Under the pieces are notes generated by a model. That model had not been told where the DNA came from, did no database searches, and saw only the letters and a program-made list of their open reading frames with translations. Both the position numbers and the translations under genes were made by a program. Positions 8,345 through 16,282 of a stretch of DNA of 33,450 bases are shown piece after piece (position 1 is the stretch's first letter; the number at the start of each line of letters is the position of its first letter). This DNA comes from Ruminococcus sp. UBA7158 (lineage in GTDB: Bacteria; Bacillota; Clostridia; Oscillospirales; Ruminococcaceae): the NCBI GenBank assembly GCA_002491605.1, contig DKWG01000058.1:11692-45141 (forward strand), read 5' to 3'.

Positions 8345-9160
8345 ATGCCAAAGCTATTTTTATCGAAGAAGGACAAGACCACCGACCGTATTGTCGACCT
8401 GCCGTGCGAAGCAATCGCCCCGAATCCTTATCAGCCACGCAAAAACTTTGACCAAAATCGGCTCGTCTGCCTTGCCGCCAGCATAAAGTCGGACGGAATC
8501 TTGCAGCCGCTCTCCGTTCGCCGCAAGGAAAACGGCTATGAGCTTATAGCAGGGGAGAGACGTCTGAGGGCTGCAATGCTCGCAGGTCTTGAAACAGTGC
8601 CGTGTATAGTTCTTGATGCCACCGACCGCAATTCTGCGCTTTTGTCCCTCGTTGAAAACATTCAAAGACAGGATTTAGGCTTTTTTGAGGAGGCAGACGC
8701 TATATCAAGGCTTATAGACCTTTACGGCATGACTCAGGAGGACGCTGCCTTCAGATTGGGCTATGCGCAGTCGACGCTGGCGAATAAGCTGCGTCTTTTA
8801 AAGCTTTCAGCCCGGCAGCGGAGAATAATCGGCGAAAATGACCTGACCGAGCGCCATGCAAGGGCGCTTTTGAAGCTGGACAGCGAGGAAAAGCGTGACG
8901 ATGCGCTTTCTAAGATTGTAAAGGGCAAGCTGAATGTCGAAAAAACAGAAGCGCTGGTCGAGTCGATGATTGAGTACGAAAAGTATAAGACAAGGATAAG
9001 AAAAGGCTCTGCCGTTTTCAAGGACCTGCGGCTGTTCATGAATACAGTCAATAAGGCTGTTGAAACGATGCAGATTGCAGGGGTCAATGTCAATGTCGAC
9101 AAGCAGCAGTCCGAGGAATTTATCGACTATCACATAAGGATTCCGCTGACGAAGAACTAA
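8345..9160 (+). CDS. noc: ParB-family protein, Noc-like
   Basis: A 271-residue ParB/Noc-type DNA-binding protein. Residues 15-110 form the ParB/Srx nucleotide-binding domain with NPYQPRKNF, GILQPLSVRR, the box GERRLRAA (70-77) and VENIQRQDL. A helix-turn-helix region (about 128-160) reads MTQEDAAFRLGYAQSTLANKLRLL. A C-terminal dimerisation segment follows. In Bacillus the Noc nucleoid occlusion protein is encoded next to rsmG and upstream of soj-spo0J, exactly this position, and is a ParB paralogue. That context is the basis for the name; sequence alone does not separate Noc from ParB here. A clean terminator follows, so it is transcribed separately from parA. Confidence 0.8.
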   Translation: MPKLFLSKKDKTTDRIVDLPCEAIAPNPYQPRKNFDQNRLVCLAASIKSDGILQPLSVRRKENGYELIAGERRLRAAMLAGLETVPCIVLDATDRNSALLSLVENIQRQDLGFFEEADAISRLIDLYGMTQEDAAFRLGYAQSTLANKLRLLKLSARQRRIIGENDLTERHARALLKLDSEEKRDDALSKIVKGKLNVEKTEALVESMIEYEKYKTRIRKGSAVFKDLRLFMNTVNKAVETMQIAGVNVNVDKQQSEEFIDYHIRIPLTKN

Positions 9161-9172
9161 ATATGTTGCATT

Positions 9173-9195
9173 GCGGCGGACTTCCGCCGCTTTTT
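9173..9195 (+). terminator. terminator after noc-like gene
   Basis: GCGGCGG (9173-9179), loop ACTT and CCGCCGC (9184-9190) are followed by TTTTT. A GC-rich 7-bp stem with a short U tract. Its last T is the first base of the adjacent parS-like palindrome. Confidence 0.8.
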
Positions 9196-9210
9196 GTTCC
9201 ACATGGAACA
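9195..9210. promoter_or_regulatory. parS-like site 1 (centromere element)
   Basis: TGTTCCACATGGAACA is a 16-bp palindrome with one mismatched pair. It differs from the known Firmicutes parS consensus TGTTTCACGTGAAACA at three positions and matches the perfect copy at 11030 except at one base. It lies between the noc-like gene and parA. Confidence 0.75.
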
Positions 9211-9249
9211 TTTTCGAGCAAAAAAATTATTCCATATTGCAAAAAGCGG

Positions 9250-9277
9250 TTGCAAACTCTCAAAAGTATGATATACT
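9250..9277 (+). promoter_or_regulatory. promoter of parA-parB
   Basis: TTGCAA (9250-9255), a 16-bp spacer and TATACT (9272-9277), with TGA immediately upstream giving an extended -10. It starts about 40 bp after parS-like site 1, so ParB bound there could influence it. Confidence 0.7.
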
Positions 9278-9311
9278 AAGCTTAATACTATATTATTAAG
9301 GGAGACTCAAT

Positions 9312-10100
9312 ATGGGAAAGATAATCGCCGTTTCAAACCAAAAGGGCGGCGTTGGAAAATCGACTACTGTTGTGAACCTTGCTGCGGCTCTGGGTGGGCG
9401 AGGCAAAAAGGTTTTAGTTGTCGATATAGATGCGCAGGGCAACACTACAACCGGCTTCGGAGTGAGAAAACGCTCTATCGTCAACACTGTCTACGAGGTT
9501 ATAATCGGAGTTTGCCGTGCTTCAGACGCTATTGTCCCGACTGCCTTTAAAGGCGTTTCGCTTATATCCTCGGCTCAAAAGCTCGCAGGAGCGGAAATTG
9601 AGCTTGCTTCGCTTGACAACAGGCTGATGCGTCTTAAAATGCAGCTTTTAACCGTTAAAGACAGATTCGATTACATACTTATCGACTCGCCGCCGTCGCT
9701 GAGCCTGATAACGCTCAACGCTCTGGCGTCCTGCGATTCGGTATTGATTCCGATTCAGTGCGAATTTTACTCGCTCGAGGGCTTGGTTCAGCTTATGGAC
9801 ACAATCAAGCGCATTAAGGACGGCTATAATCCTTATATGCACATCGAGGGAATACTGTTTACTATGTATGTCGGCAGATACAATTTGACGTCGCAGGTAG
9901 TCGGCGAGGTCAAAAAGTATTTCCCGAACGACGTTTACGAGACGGTAATACCGAGAAACGTTGCTCTTTCAGAGGCTCCGAGCCACGGCAGACCTATAAT
10001 GTATTACGACAGGTCGTCCAAAGGCTCTGAGGCTTATGAGATGTTCTGCAAGGAATTTTTAGCGAGAATAAAGCAAAGAGCAAAGAAAAACAATCTTTGA
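9312..10100 (+). CDS. parA: chromosome partition ATPase ParA (Soj)
   Basis: A 262-residue ParA/Soj ATPase. It has the deviant Walker A motif KGGVGKST (residues 11-18, with signature Lys11 and catalytic Lys16), a Walker A' region VVDIDAQGNTTTGFG, and Walker B DYILIDSPPSL. ParA dimerises with ATP, binds nucleoid DNA and is stimulated by ParB bound at parS to move the origin region; Soj also acts on DnaA. AAGGGAG precedes the start with good spacing. parB follows after 71 nt in the same operon. Length is normal and there is no N-terminal extension, as expected for chromosomal Soj. Confidence 0.96.
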   Translation: MGKIIAVSNQKGGVGKSTTVVNLAAALGGRGKKVLVVDIDAQGNTTTGFGVRKRSIVNTVYEVIIGVCRASDAIVPTAFKGVSLISSAQKLAGAEIELASLDNRLMRLKMQLLTVKDRFDYILIDSPPSLSLITLNALASCDSVLIPIQCEFYSLEGLVQLMDTIKRIKDGYNPYMHIEGILFTMYVGRYNLTSQVVGEVKKYFPNDVYETVIPRNVALSEAPSHGRPIMYYDRSSKGSEAYEMFCKEFLARIKQRAKKNNL

Positions 10101-10171
10101 TTACATCAATTTAATTTCAAATACACCACCGTTAGAATTTTAACAATCATGAAAGTGGGGGAGAGTCATAT

Positions 10172-11020
10172 ATGGCAAAGATAAAAGGCTTAGGAATGGG
10201 CATGGACGCACTGTTTACCGAAAATGAAACAGAGTCAAAGCTCCCTAAGACCCTCAGACTGACGGAGATTTTCCCGAATAAATCTCAGCCCAGAACAGAT
10301 TTCGACGACGAAGCGCTTTCGGCACTGTCACGATCTATCAAGCAGCACGGCGTTTTGCAGCCACTGCTGGTCAGACCTCTGTCGTCGGGCGGATATCAGA
10401 TAGTGGCAGGCGAGAGAAGATGGCGTGCTGCGAGAATGGCAGGACTTGAAGAGGTTCCTGTAGTTATAAAGGAGCTTGACGACAGAAAGACAATGGAGCT
10501 TGCGCTGGTTGAAAACCTTCAGCGTGAGAACCTAAACCCTGTTGAAGAGGCTTTGGGCTATAAGGAGCTTATGGATCTGTACGGATACACTCAAGAGCAG
10601 GTTTCATCAATAATAGGGAAGTCCCGTTCATCTGTTGCAAACTCACTGAGAATACTCGGACTGGACGAGCAGACTCTCAGTATGGTTCGAAGCGGCGAGG
10701 TTTCGATGGGTCACGCCAAGGTTTTAGCAGGCGTTGAGGACAGAAATCTGCGAGGCGAGCTTGCGCTCAAGGTAAAAAGGGATATGCTCACCGTACGAAA
10801 CCTCGAGGAGCTGGTTAAGGCGGCGTCCGTGCCGAAAAAACCAAAGACTCCGGTCAGGAAGGACGTATTCTTAAAGGAAATAGAGCTTTCACTGGCAGAC
10901 ACGCTCGGGCGAAAGGTAACCGTCAACGGCAAAAAGGGCAGGGGCAAGCTTGAAATCGAGTTTTACTCGGAGGATGACCTTGCGGCAATAGCCAAGGCAC
11001 TTGAAAATATCAATCAATAA
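10172..11020 (+). CDS. parB: chromosome partition protein ParB (Spo0J)
   Basis: A 282-residue CTP-dependent DNA clamp that loads at parS. The N-terminal KGLGMGMDALF tail (5-15) matches the ParA-interacting peptide of Spo0J-type proteins. The ParB/CTPase core follows, with NKSQPRTDF, GVLQPLLVRP, GERRWRAA (80-87) and VENLQRENLNPVEEA. The HTH is in YTQEQVSSIIGKSRSSVANSL. The C-terminal dimer domain ends in DDLAAIAKALENI. GGGGGAG precedes the start. A perfect parS palindrome begins 10 nt after its stop codon. It forms the partition operon with parA and is paralogous to the noc-like protein encoded at 8345. Confidence 0.96.
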   Translation: MAKIKGLGMGMDALFTENETESKLPKTLRLTEIFPNKSQPRTDFDDEALSALSRSIKQHGVLQPLLVRPLSSGGYQIVAGERRWRAARMAGLEEVPVVIKELDDRKTMELALVENLQRENLNPVEEALGYKELMDLYGYTQEQVSSIIGKSRSSVANSLRILGLDEQTLSMVRSGEVSMGHAKVLAGVEDRNLRGELALKVKRDMLTVRNLEELVKAASVPKKPKTPVRKDVFLKEIELSLADTLGRKVTVNGKKGRGKLEIEFYSEDDLAAIAKALENINQ

Positions 11021-11029
11021 TATAACCGA

Positions 11030-11045
11030 TGTTCCACGTGGAACA
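11030..11045. promoter_or_regulatory. parS site 2 (perfect palindrome)
   Basis: TGTTCCACGTGGAACA is a perfect 16-bp palindrome. Against the Firmicutes parS consensus TGTTTCACGTGAAACA it differs only by the symmetric T-to-C/A-to-G pair. It sits just downstream of parB, in the 150-nt gap before serS. Confidence 0.9.
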
Positions 11046-11171
11046 CAAGTATCAGCGCTTAAAGCGGCGGCTGACGGGCAGCATAAGTGCGATAATAACG
11101 ATTTATGCGGCTTATCGTCGGACTTCAAAGCTTTTCAAGCGGTACAGGTATAAAATGAAAGGACAATTAAA

Positions 11172-12455
11172 ATGATAGACATTAAATTTTTAAGAGAAAA
11201 CCCGGATGCAGTTAAGGAAAACATCAAAAAGAAGTTTCAGGACGCTAAGCTTCCCCTTGTCGACGAGGTTATAGAGCTTGATAAGCAGTACCGTCAGACA
11301 ATAACCGAAGCAGACAGCCTAAGAGCTGAAAGAAACCGTCTTTCCAAGCAGATAGGCGGACTTATGGCAAAGGGCGAGCGTGAAAAGGCAGAAGAGGTTA
11401 AAAAGCAGGTCGGAGAGCAGGCACAGCGTTTGGCAGAGCTTGAAAAGCTCGAGGAAGAGCTTCAGCAAAAGATTCAGAAGATAATGATGACAATTCCGAA
11501 CATCATCGACCCCAGTGTGCCGATAGGAAAGGACGATTCCGAAAACGTCGAGGTGCAAAAATACGGCGAGCCGTTCGTACCCGATTTTGAGATTCCTTAT
11601 CACACTGAAATAATGGAAAGCCTTCATGGAATCGACCTCGACAGCGCAAGAAGAGTCGCAGGAAACGGTTTCTACTACCTTATGGGTGATATAGCACGTC
11701 TCCATTCCGCTGTAATATCCTACGCAAGAGATTTTATGATAGACAGGGGCTTTACCTACTGCGTACCTCCGTTCATGATCAGGTCAAATGTCGTAACAGG
11801 CGTTATGAGCTTTGCCGAAATGGACGCCATGATGTATAAAATTGAGGGTGAGGACCTGTATCTTATCGGTACCAGCGAGCATTCGATGATAGGAAAGTTT
11901 ATAGACCAGATCATCCCCGAAGAAAAGCTTCCTATAACCCTTACAAGCTACTCACCCTGCTTCAGAAAGGAAAAGGGCGCGCACGGACTTGAGGAGAGGG
12001 GAGTATACCGCATTCACCAGTTCGAAAAGCAGGAAATGATTGTTGTCTGCAAGCCCGAGGACTCAAAAATGTGGTTTGATAAGCTCTGGCAGAACACCGT
12101 CGACCTGTTCCGCAGCCTTGATATCCCGGTAAGAACCCTTGAATGCTGCTCGGGCGACTTGGCAGACCTGAAGGTTAAGTCTGTAGACGTTGAAGCATGG
12201 AGTCCCAGACAGAAAAAGTATTTCGAGGTCGGCTCATGCTCAAACCTCGGCGACGCTCAGGCAAGACGCTTAAAGATAAGAGTAAACTCGGAAAACGGCA
12301 AGTATTTGGCTCATACTCTTAACAACACAGTTGTCGCACCTCCGAGAATGCTCATCGCCTTCCTTGAAAACAACCTCAACGAGGACGGAAGCATCAGAAT
12401 TCCCGAGGTATTAAGACCTTATATGGGCGGCAAGTCTGTTATAGCTAAGCCGTAA
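11172..12455 (+). CDS. serS: serine--tRNA ligase
   Basis: A 427-residue class II aminoacyl-tRNA synthetase that charges tRNA-Ser (and tRNA-Sec where present). The N-terminal tRNA-binding coiled coil spans about residues 25-105, seen as Glu/Lys/Gln-rich heptads. Catalytic motif 2 is FRKEKGAHGLEERGVYRIHQF, with the TSEHSMIG substrate segment before it. Motif 3 reads LNNTVVAPPRMLIAFLEN, which differs from the usual bacterial NGSG-AVGR form but keeps the ATP-binding Arg. A T-box leader was looked for in the 150-nt upstream gap and not seen; that gap holds parS site 2. AAAGGA precedes the start. Confidence 0.96.
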   Translation: MIDIKFLRENPDAVKENIKKKFQDAKLPLVDEVIELDKQYRQTITEADSLRAERNRLSKQIGGLMAKGEREKAEEVKKQVGEQAQRLAELEKLEEELQQKIQKIMMTIPNIIDPSVPIGKDDSENVEVQKYGEPFVPDFEIPYHTEIMESLHGIDLDSARRVAGNGFYYLMGDIARLHSAVISYARDFMIDRGFTYCVPPFMIRSNVVTGVMSFAEMDAMMYKIEGEDLYLIGTSEHSMIGKFIDQIIPEEKLPITLTSYSPCFRKEKGAHGLEERGVYRIHQFEKQEMIVVCKPEDSKMWFDKLWQNTVDLFRSLDIPVRTLECCSGDLADLKVKSVDVEAWSPRQKKYFEVGSCSNLGDAQARRLKIRVNSENGKYLAHTLNNTVVAPPRMLIAFLENNLNEDGSIRIPEVLRPYMGGKSVIAKP

Positions 12456-12527
12456 CCGTATATATAAAGGTATATCACAAGGACAACACATGGCTGACTC
12501 GCAAAAAGCTACAGAAAGGAGCATGAC

Positions 12528-13595
12528 ATGAAGACACTCAAAGAAGCGTATAAGGATTATTTCACGGTGGGAGCGGCTGTAGCGGCTCATTGGCTCGACG
12601 AGGCAAAGGACTGCGTTAAAGCGAACTTTAACACCCTGACAGCCGAAAATGAGATGAAGTACATGGGTATACACAACCATGAGTACCCTAAGCCCGATTT
12701 TCGCAAGCTTCAAAAGGGCGAAAAGCCCGAACCGCCTGTTATAACCAACAGGGAGCGCTTTGTGCACCCGAATCTTGAGCTTGACACCGCCCCTGCAGAC
12801 AAGATTTGCGCCTTTGCAAGAGAAAACGGAATCCTCATAAGGGGACACTGCTTGTCATGGCACGGCTCTTACCCATGGGGAATCTTTGAGCAGCTTACAC
12901 CCGAGGAGCTGGACACAAACACCCGTGAGCATTATGAGTTCGTCTCCAAGCATTTTCCCGACTGCTACTGCTGGGATGTAGTAAACGAAGCCGCCGAGGA
13001 CAAGCCGGATGCAGGTATTTTGCGCACAAGAACTCCGTATTTCCAAAAATTCGGAGAGGAATACCTGATAAAGCTGTACAGCTTAGCAAGGGAGTATTTC
13101 CCCAATGCCGAGCTTTGCTGCAACGACTACAATGAGTATGCCCCGGCAAAGCGTGAAAAGATATTAAAGATACTGGATTCACTGATGGAACGCCGCCTTG
13201 TAGACGTTGTCGGCTGTCAGTGCCATGTAAACGTTCATATGTTAGATAAGCCGAACTCCTTTGATAACCTGAGGCGCACCTATGATATGTACGCTGAGAC
13301 AGGCTTGAAGATACATATTACCGAGCTGGACGTCAACTGCGTAGACTGGGACAATCAGAGCGAGGAAATTACACCCGAGGCTGTAGAAAAGGTCGCAAAG
13401 GTATATTCCGAGCTGTTTAAGATATTCCGTGATTACAAGGGAGTTATAGAAAACGTCACCCTTTGGGGCGTTTCAAATAAGCATTCATGGCTCAATTCAT
13501 TTAAAATGAAGGGCAGAGTTGTTCAAAACTGCCCACTTCTGTTCGACGGCAACTATCAGCCAACGGAAGCTTATTATAGAGTAGTGGAATTTTAG
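12528..13595 (+). CDS. GH10 family endo-1,4-beta-xylanase, cytoplasmic
   Basis: A 355-residue single-domain glycoside hydrolase of family 10, which cleaves xylan or xylo-oligosaccharides with retention. Signature segments in order are FNTLTAENEMKY, GHCLSWH, WDVVNEA with acid/base Glu154, CNDYNEY, GCQCHVN, ITELDV with nucleophile Glu266, TLWGVSNKHSWL and PLLFDGNYQPTEAYY. There is no signal peptide, lipobox or carbohydrate-binding module, and the start (AAAGGAG, 7 nt spacing) leaves no room for one. It is probably an intracellular enzyme acting on imported xylo-oligosaccharides (inference from intracellular GH10s elsewhere). It lies between serS and guaB, unrelated housekeeping genes. Confidence 0.93.
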   Translation: MKTLKEAYKDYFTVGAAVAAHWLDEAKDCVKANFNTLTAENEMKYMGIHNHEYPKPDFRKLQKGEKPEPPVITNRERFVHPNLELDTAPADKICAFARENGILIRGHCLSWHGSYPWGIFEQLTPEELDTNTREHYEFVSKHFPDCYCWDVVNEAAEDKPDAGILRTRTPYFQKFGEEYLIKLYSLAREYFPNAELCCNDYNEYAPAKREKILKILDSLMERRLVDVVGCQCHVNVHMLDKPNSFDNLRRTYDMYAETGLKIHITELDVNCVDWDNQSEEITPEAVEKVAKVYSELFKIFRDYKGVIENVTLWGVSNKHSWLNSFKMKGRVVQNCPLLFDGNYQPTEAYYRVVEF

Positions 13596-13609
13596 GTTCA
13601 TATTAATCC

Positions 13610-13646
13610 CTGCCGCACTGCGCCCATACGCCCGGTGCGGCGGTTT
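13610..13646 (+). terminator. hairpin after GH10 gene
   Basis: A 9-bp GC-rich stem, CTGCCGCAC (13610-13618) with GTGCGGCGG (13635-13643), followed only by TTTGC. Likely a 3'-end structure; the poor U tract makes termination uncertain. Confidence 0.5.
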
Positions 13647-13735
13647 GCAGTACTCTATATAAGAGCATATGTGTTTCACTGAAAGACATTATCAACGATT
13701 ATGTTTTTACTGCAAAGAAAAATCGCTCAAAGCTC

Positions 13736-13764
13736 TTGACTTCTTAAGACTTGTGATGTATATT
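13736..13764 (+). promoter_or_regulatory. promoter of guaB
   Basis: TTGACT (13736-13741), 17-bp spacer, TATATT (13759-13764). The short predicted leader (about 35 nt) leaves no room for a purine riboswitch, and none was seen upstream. Confidence 0.78.
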
Positions 13765-13805
13765 AGATAAAATACAAAAAAATAAAAATAAATATGGAGG
13801 TAAGT

Positions 13806-15281
13806 ATGCTCGAAACTAATTTTGATGTTAAGTTTGGCAAAGAAGGTTTGACCTTCGATGATGTGCTGCTGATTCCGGCTGAGTCGGATGTAACCCCCAA
13901 CCTGGTAGAGCTTAAAACTACTATTGCAAAGGGTCTTACTCTTAATGTTCCGATTTTGACCTCGGCTATGGACACTGTAACCGAGTCCGCAATGGCAATA
14001 GCAGTTTCAAGAGAAGGCGGCATGGGAATTATCCATAAGAATATGACTATTGATAAGCAGGCTGAAGAGGTCGACAAGGTTAAGCGCTCGCAAAACGGCG
14101 TTATTGTCAACCCATTCTTCCTTTCAGCTGATAACCTTGTTTCAGATGCGGACGAGCTTATGGGCAAATACCGCATTTCAGGCGTGCCGATTGTCGACGA
14201 TGCAGGCAAGCTCTGCGGTATCATAACAAACCGTGATATGCGCTTCATTTCCGATTTCACAATGAGAATCGGCGATGTTATGACAAAGGAGAACCTTGTA
14301 ACCGCTCCTGTCGGAACATCACTTGAGGAAGCTCAGGAAATCCTAAGAAAATATAAAATAGAAAAGCTCCCCTTGGTAGACGATAAGGGACATTTAAAGG
14401 GACTTATCACCATTAAGGACATAGAAAAGGCTGTTAAGTACCCCAATTCGTCGACAGACTCACAGGGCAGACTTATCTGCGGCGCCGCTATAGGCGTTAC
14501 AAACGACGTTTTAGACAGGGCCGGAGCATTAGTAGCCGCAGGCGTCGACTGCTTGGTTTTAGACTCCGCTCACGGTCACTCTAAGAATATACTTACCTGC
14601 CTTGAAAAGGTTAAGAATGCATTCCCGAATATCCCTGTTATCGGCGGAAACGTTGCAACTGCCGAGGGCACAGAGGCACTTATAAAGGCAGGCGCAGACT
14701 GCGTCAAGGTCGGTATAGGTCCCGGCTCTATTTGCACAACAAGAGTTGTAGCAGGCGTAGGCGTTCCTCAGATTACAGCTATATATGACGCCGCTTGCAT
14801 GGGCGCAAAGTATGGCATACCCGTTATCGCAGACGGCGGTATCAAGTACTCAGGCGATATCGTAAAGGCACTCGCAGCAGGCGGAAGCGCAGTAATGCTC
14901 GGCTCACTCCTTGCAGGCTGTGACGAAGCTCCCGGTGAGATTGAAATATATCAGGGACGTTCCTTCAAGGTTTACAGAGGAATGGGAAGCCTCGGCGCAA
15001 TGGCTTGCGGCTCTAAGGACAGATACTTCCAGACAGGCTCGAAAAAGCTCGTTCCCGAGGGAGTTGAGGGTCGTGTACCTTATAAGGGACTTCTTTCCGA
15101 TACAATCTTCCAGCTCTGCGGCGGCATAAGAAGCGGTATGGGCTACTGCGGCTGTCACACAGTTCAGGAGCTGCACGAAAAGTCAAGGTTCGTCAGAATC
15201 ACAGGCGCAGGACTTAAGGAATCTCATCCTCATGATATTTATATCACCAAGGAAGCTCCTAACTATTCGGCACAGATTTAA
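13806..15281 (+). CDS. guaB: inosine-5'-monophosphate dehydrogenase
   Basis: A 491-residue IMPDH, which oxidises IMP to XMP with NAD+, the committing step of GMP synthesis. The N-terminal barrel half starts GLTFDDVLLIP. Two CBS domains are inserted at about 95-210 (VMTKENLVTAP ... LPLVDDKGHLKGLITIKDIE), then the barrel resumes with VDCLVLDSAHGHS. The catalytic loop is GPGSICTTRVVAGVGVPQ, where the active-site Cys is residue 310. ADGGIKYSGD and YRGMGSLGAM bind substrate. The ATG at 13806 is chosen over the in-frame ATG at 13794 because GGAGG at 13796-13800 lies 5 nt upstream and overlaps the earlier codon. It is monocistronic, with its own promoter and terminator. Confidence 0.97.
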   Translation: MLETNFDVKFGKEGLTFDDVLLIPAESDVTPNLVELKTTIAKGLTLNVPILTSAMDTVTESAMAIAVSREGGMGIIHKNMTIDKQAEEVDKVKRSQNGVIVNPFFLSADNLVSDADELMGKYRISGVPIVDDAGKLCGIITNRDMRFISDFTMRIGDVMTKENLVTAPVGTSLEEAQEILRKYKIEKLPLVDDKGHLKGLITIKDIEKAVKYPNSSTDSQGRLICGAAIGVTNDVLDRAGALVAAGVDCLVLDSAHGHSKNILTCLEKVKNAFPNIPVIGGNVATAEGTEALIKAGADCVKVGIGPGSICTTRVVAGVGVPQITAIYDAACMGAKYGIPVIADGGIKYSGDIVKALAAGGSAVMLGSLLAGCDEAPGEIEIYQGRSFKVYRGMGSLGAMACGSKDRYFQTGSKKLVPEGVEGRVPYKGLLSDTIFQLCGGIRSGMGYCGCHTVQELHEKSRFVRITGAGLKESHPHDIYITKEAPNYSAQI

Positions 15282-15292
15282 TATATTAAGAG

Positions 15293-15321
15293 AAGGGAAG
15301 CTGATTATGCTTCCCTTTTTT
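15293..15321 (+). terminator. terminator after guaB
   Basis: AAGGGAAGC (15293-15301), loop TGATTAT, GCTTCCCTT (15309-15317), running into TTTTTT to 15321. Strong intrinsic terminator. Confidence 0.9.
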
Positions 15322-15340
15322 CATGTGGGGGTAAATTAGG

Positions 15341-16168
15341 ATGAATTGCAGCAGCTTAACACACGGTATATACAAAATAACAGAGTTTGACGTTTTAGAT
15401 TCAACAAATAACTATCTTGTGTCGCTGGCTAAGGACGGCGAACCGTCGGGCAGGGTAGTAATTGCTAAACGCCAAACGGCAGGAAAGGGGAGCAAGGGCA
15501 GGAGCTTTTACAGCCCCGAGACGTCAGGTCTTTATATGTCGGTGCTGATAAGAAAGGATTTCAGCCCGAAAACCGCCATGCTGATAACTCCGATGGTCGC
15601 CTGCGCCGTTGCAGACGCCCTTGAAGCGGTTTCAGATAAAACAATGGGCATTAAATGGGTCAACGATATCTACTGCGATGGCAAAAAGCTCTGCGGAATT
15701 TTAACAGAATCAAGGTTCGATTTCACATCAAACCGCCTTGACTACGCCGTTATCGGAATAGGAATAAACCTGACCGAGCCGAAAAGCGGCTTCCCAAAAG
15801 AAATAAGCGATATCGCAGCGGCTTTATATAAGGGCGAAATAACCGAAGAGCAAAGGCAAAATGTAATCAGCTCCGTTTTAGACAGGCTTGAATATTATTT
15901 ATCCGAGCTGACGGACTGTGAGCAATCAAACTCTGTACCCCCGAAATTCCTGTCCGACTACCGCCGCCGCTCTGTGCTGATAGGAAAAACAGTTTACATC
16001 ACCGGCGCAAACGGAATAAATGAAGCCGCCACGGCAACAGCCAATGCCACGTCAGCAGTTAAAGCCACGGCAGTTGATATAGACGACGAAGCAAGGCTTG
16101 TTGTTGTGCTTGACGGCAAAAGGATAACGCTTGATTCCGCCGACGTCAGCGTTAAAGCTGTGGATTGA
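15341..16168 (+). CDS. birA: biotin--[acetyl-CoA-carboxylase] ligase
   Basis: A 275-residue biotin protein ligase that makes biotinyl-5'-AMP and transfers biotin to carboxylase/decarboxylase carrier lysines. It begins directly with the catalytic domain: STNNYL, then KRQTAGKGSKGRSFYSPETSGLYMS (the ATP/biotin loop), IKWVNDIYCDGKKLCGILTE and IGIGINL. A small C-terminal SH3-like domain contains DYRRRSVLIGKTVYI. The N-terminal winged helix of E. coli or Bacillus BirA is missing, so this is a ligase without the DNA-binding repressor role. It begins 20 nt after the guaB terminator; GGGGG and AGG lie upstream of the start. parS-like site 3 overlaps its final bases. Confidence 0.93.
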   Translation: MNCSSLTHGIYKITEFDVLDSTNNYLVSLAKDGEPSGRVVIAKRQTAGKGSKGRSFYSPETSGLYMSVLIRKDFSPKTAMLITPMVACAVADALEAVSDKTMGIKWVNDIYCDGKKLCGILTESRFDFTSNRLDYAVIGIGINLTEPKSGFPKEISDIAAALYKGEITEEQRQNVISSVLDRLEYYLSELTDCEQSNSVPPKFLSDYRRRSVLIGKTVYITGANGINEAATATANATSAVKATAVDIDDEARLVVVLDGKRITLDSADVSVKAVD

Positions 16169-16184
16169 TGTTTCACATGGAACA
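16169..16184. promoter_or_regulatory. parS-like site 3
   Basis: TGTTTCACATGGAACA, a 16-bp near-palindrome combining the T form of the Firmicutes consensus in the left arm with the C/G form of site 2 in the right arm. It starts immediately after the birA stop, between birA and the glyS terminator. Confidence 0.7.
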
Positions 16185-16200
16185 ATAAAAATTGAATAAA

Positions 16201-16248
16201 TAAAAATCTCCCCCTGACCCATATAATCGTATAGGTCAAGGGGAGATT
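16201..16248 (-). terminator. terminator of glyS
   Basis: AATCTCCCC plus TGACC (16205-16219) pairs with GGTCA plus GGGGAGATT (16234-16248), with one mismatch. On the minus strand it is followed by TTTTTATTTATTC, a good U tract. On the plus strand the tail is poor, so it serves mainly glyS, although it may also stop read-through from birA. Confidence 0.82.
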
Positions 16249-16282
16249 GTTAATGTCAATATGCTGCAAACAAGCTAAGCTA

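Noticed and set aside
11021..11171. T-box leader for serS
   Set aside because: The gap holds parS site 2 and no specifier loop, T-box consensus or terminator pair could be found.
8054..11171. Noc-binding sites of the ATTTCCCGGGAAAT type
   Set aside because: No such palindrome was found here or elsewhere in the window; TTTCCCGGAATA within the AlbA_2 gene is only a partial match.
13596..13793. Purine riboswitch before guaB
   Set aside because: The promoter sits too close to the gene and the conserved purine-aptamer core is not visible.
15316..15331. Fifth parS-like site near TTTTTTCATGTGGGGG
   Set aside because: Only the central CATGTGG resembles the other sites; the right arm lacks GAACA and the left is the guaB terminator tail.
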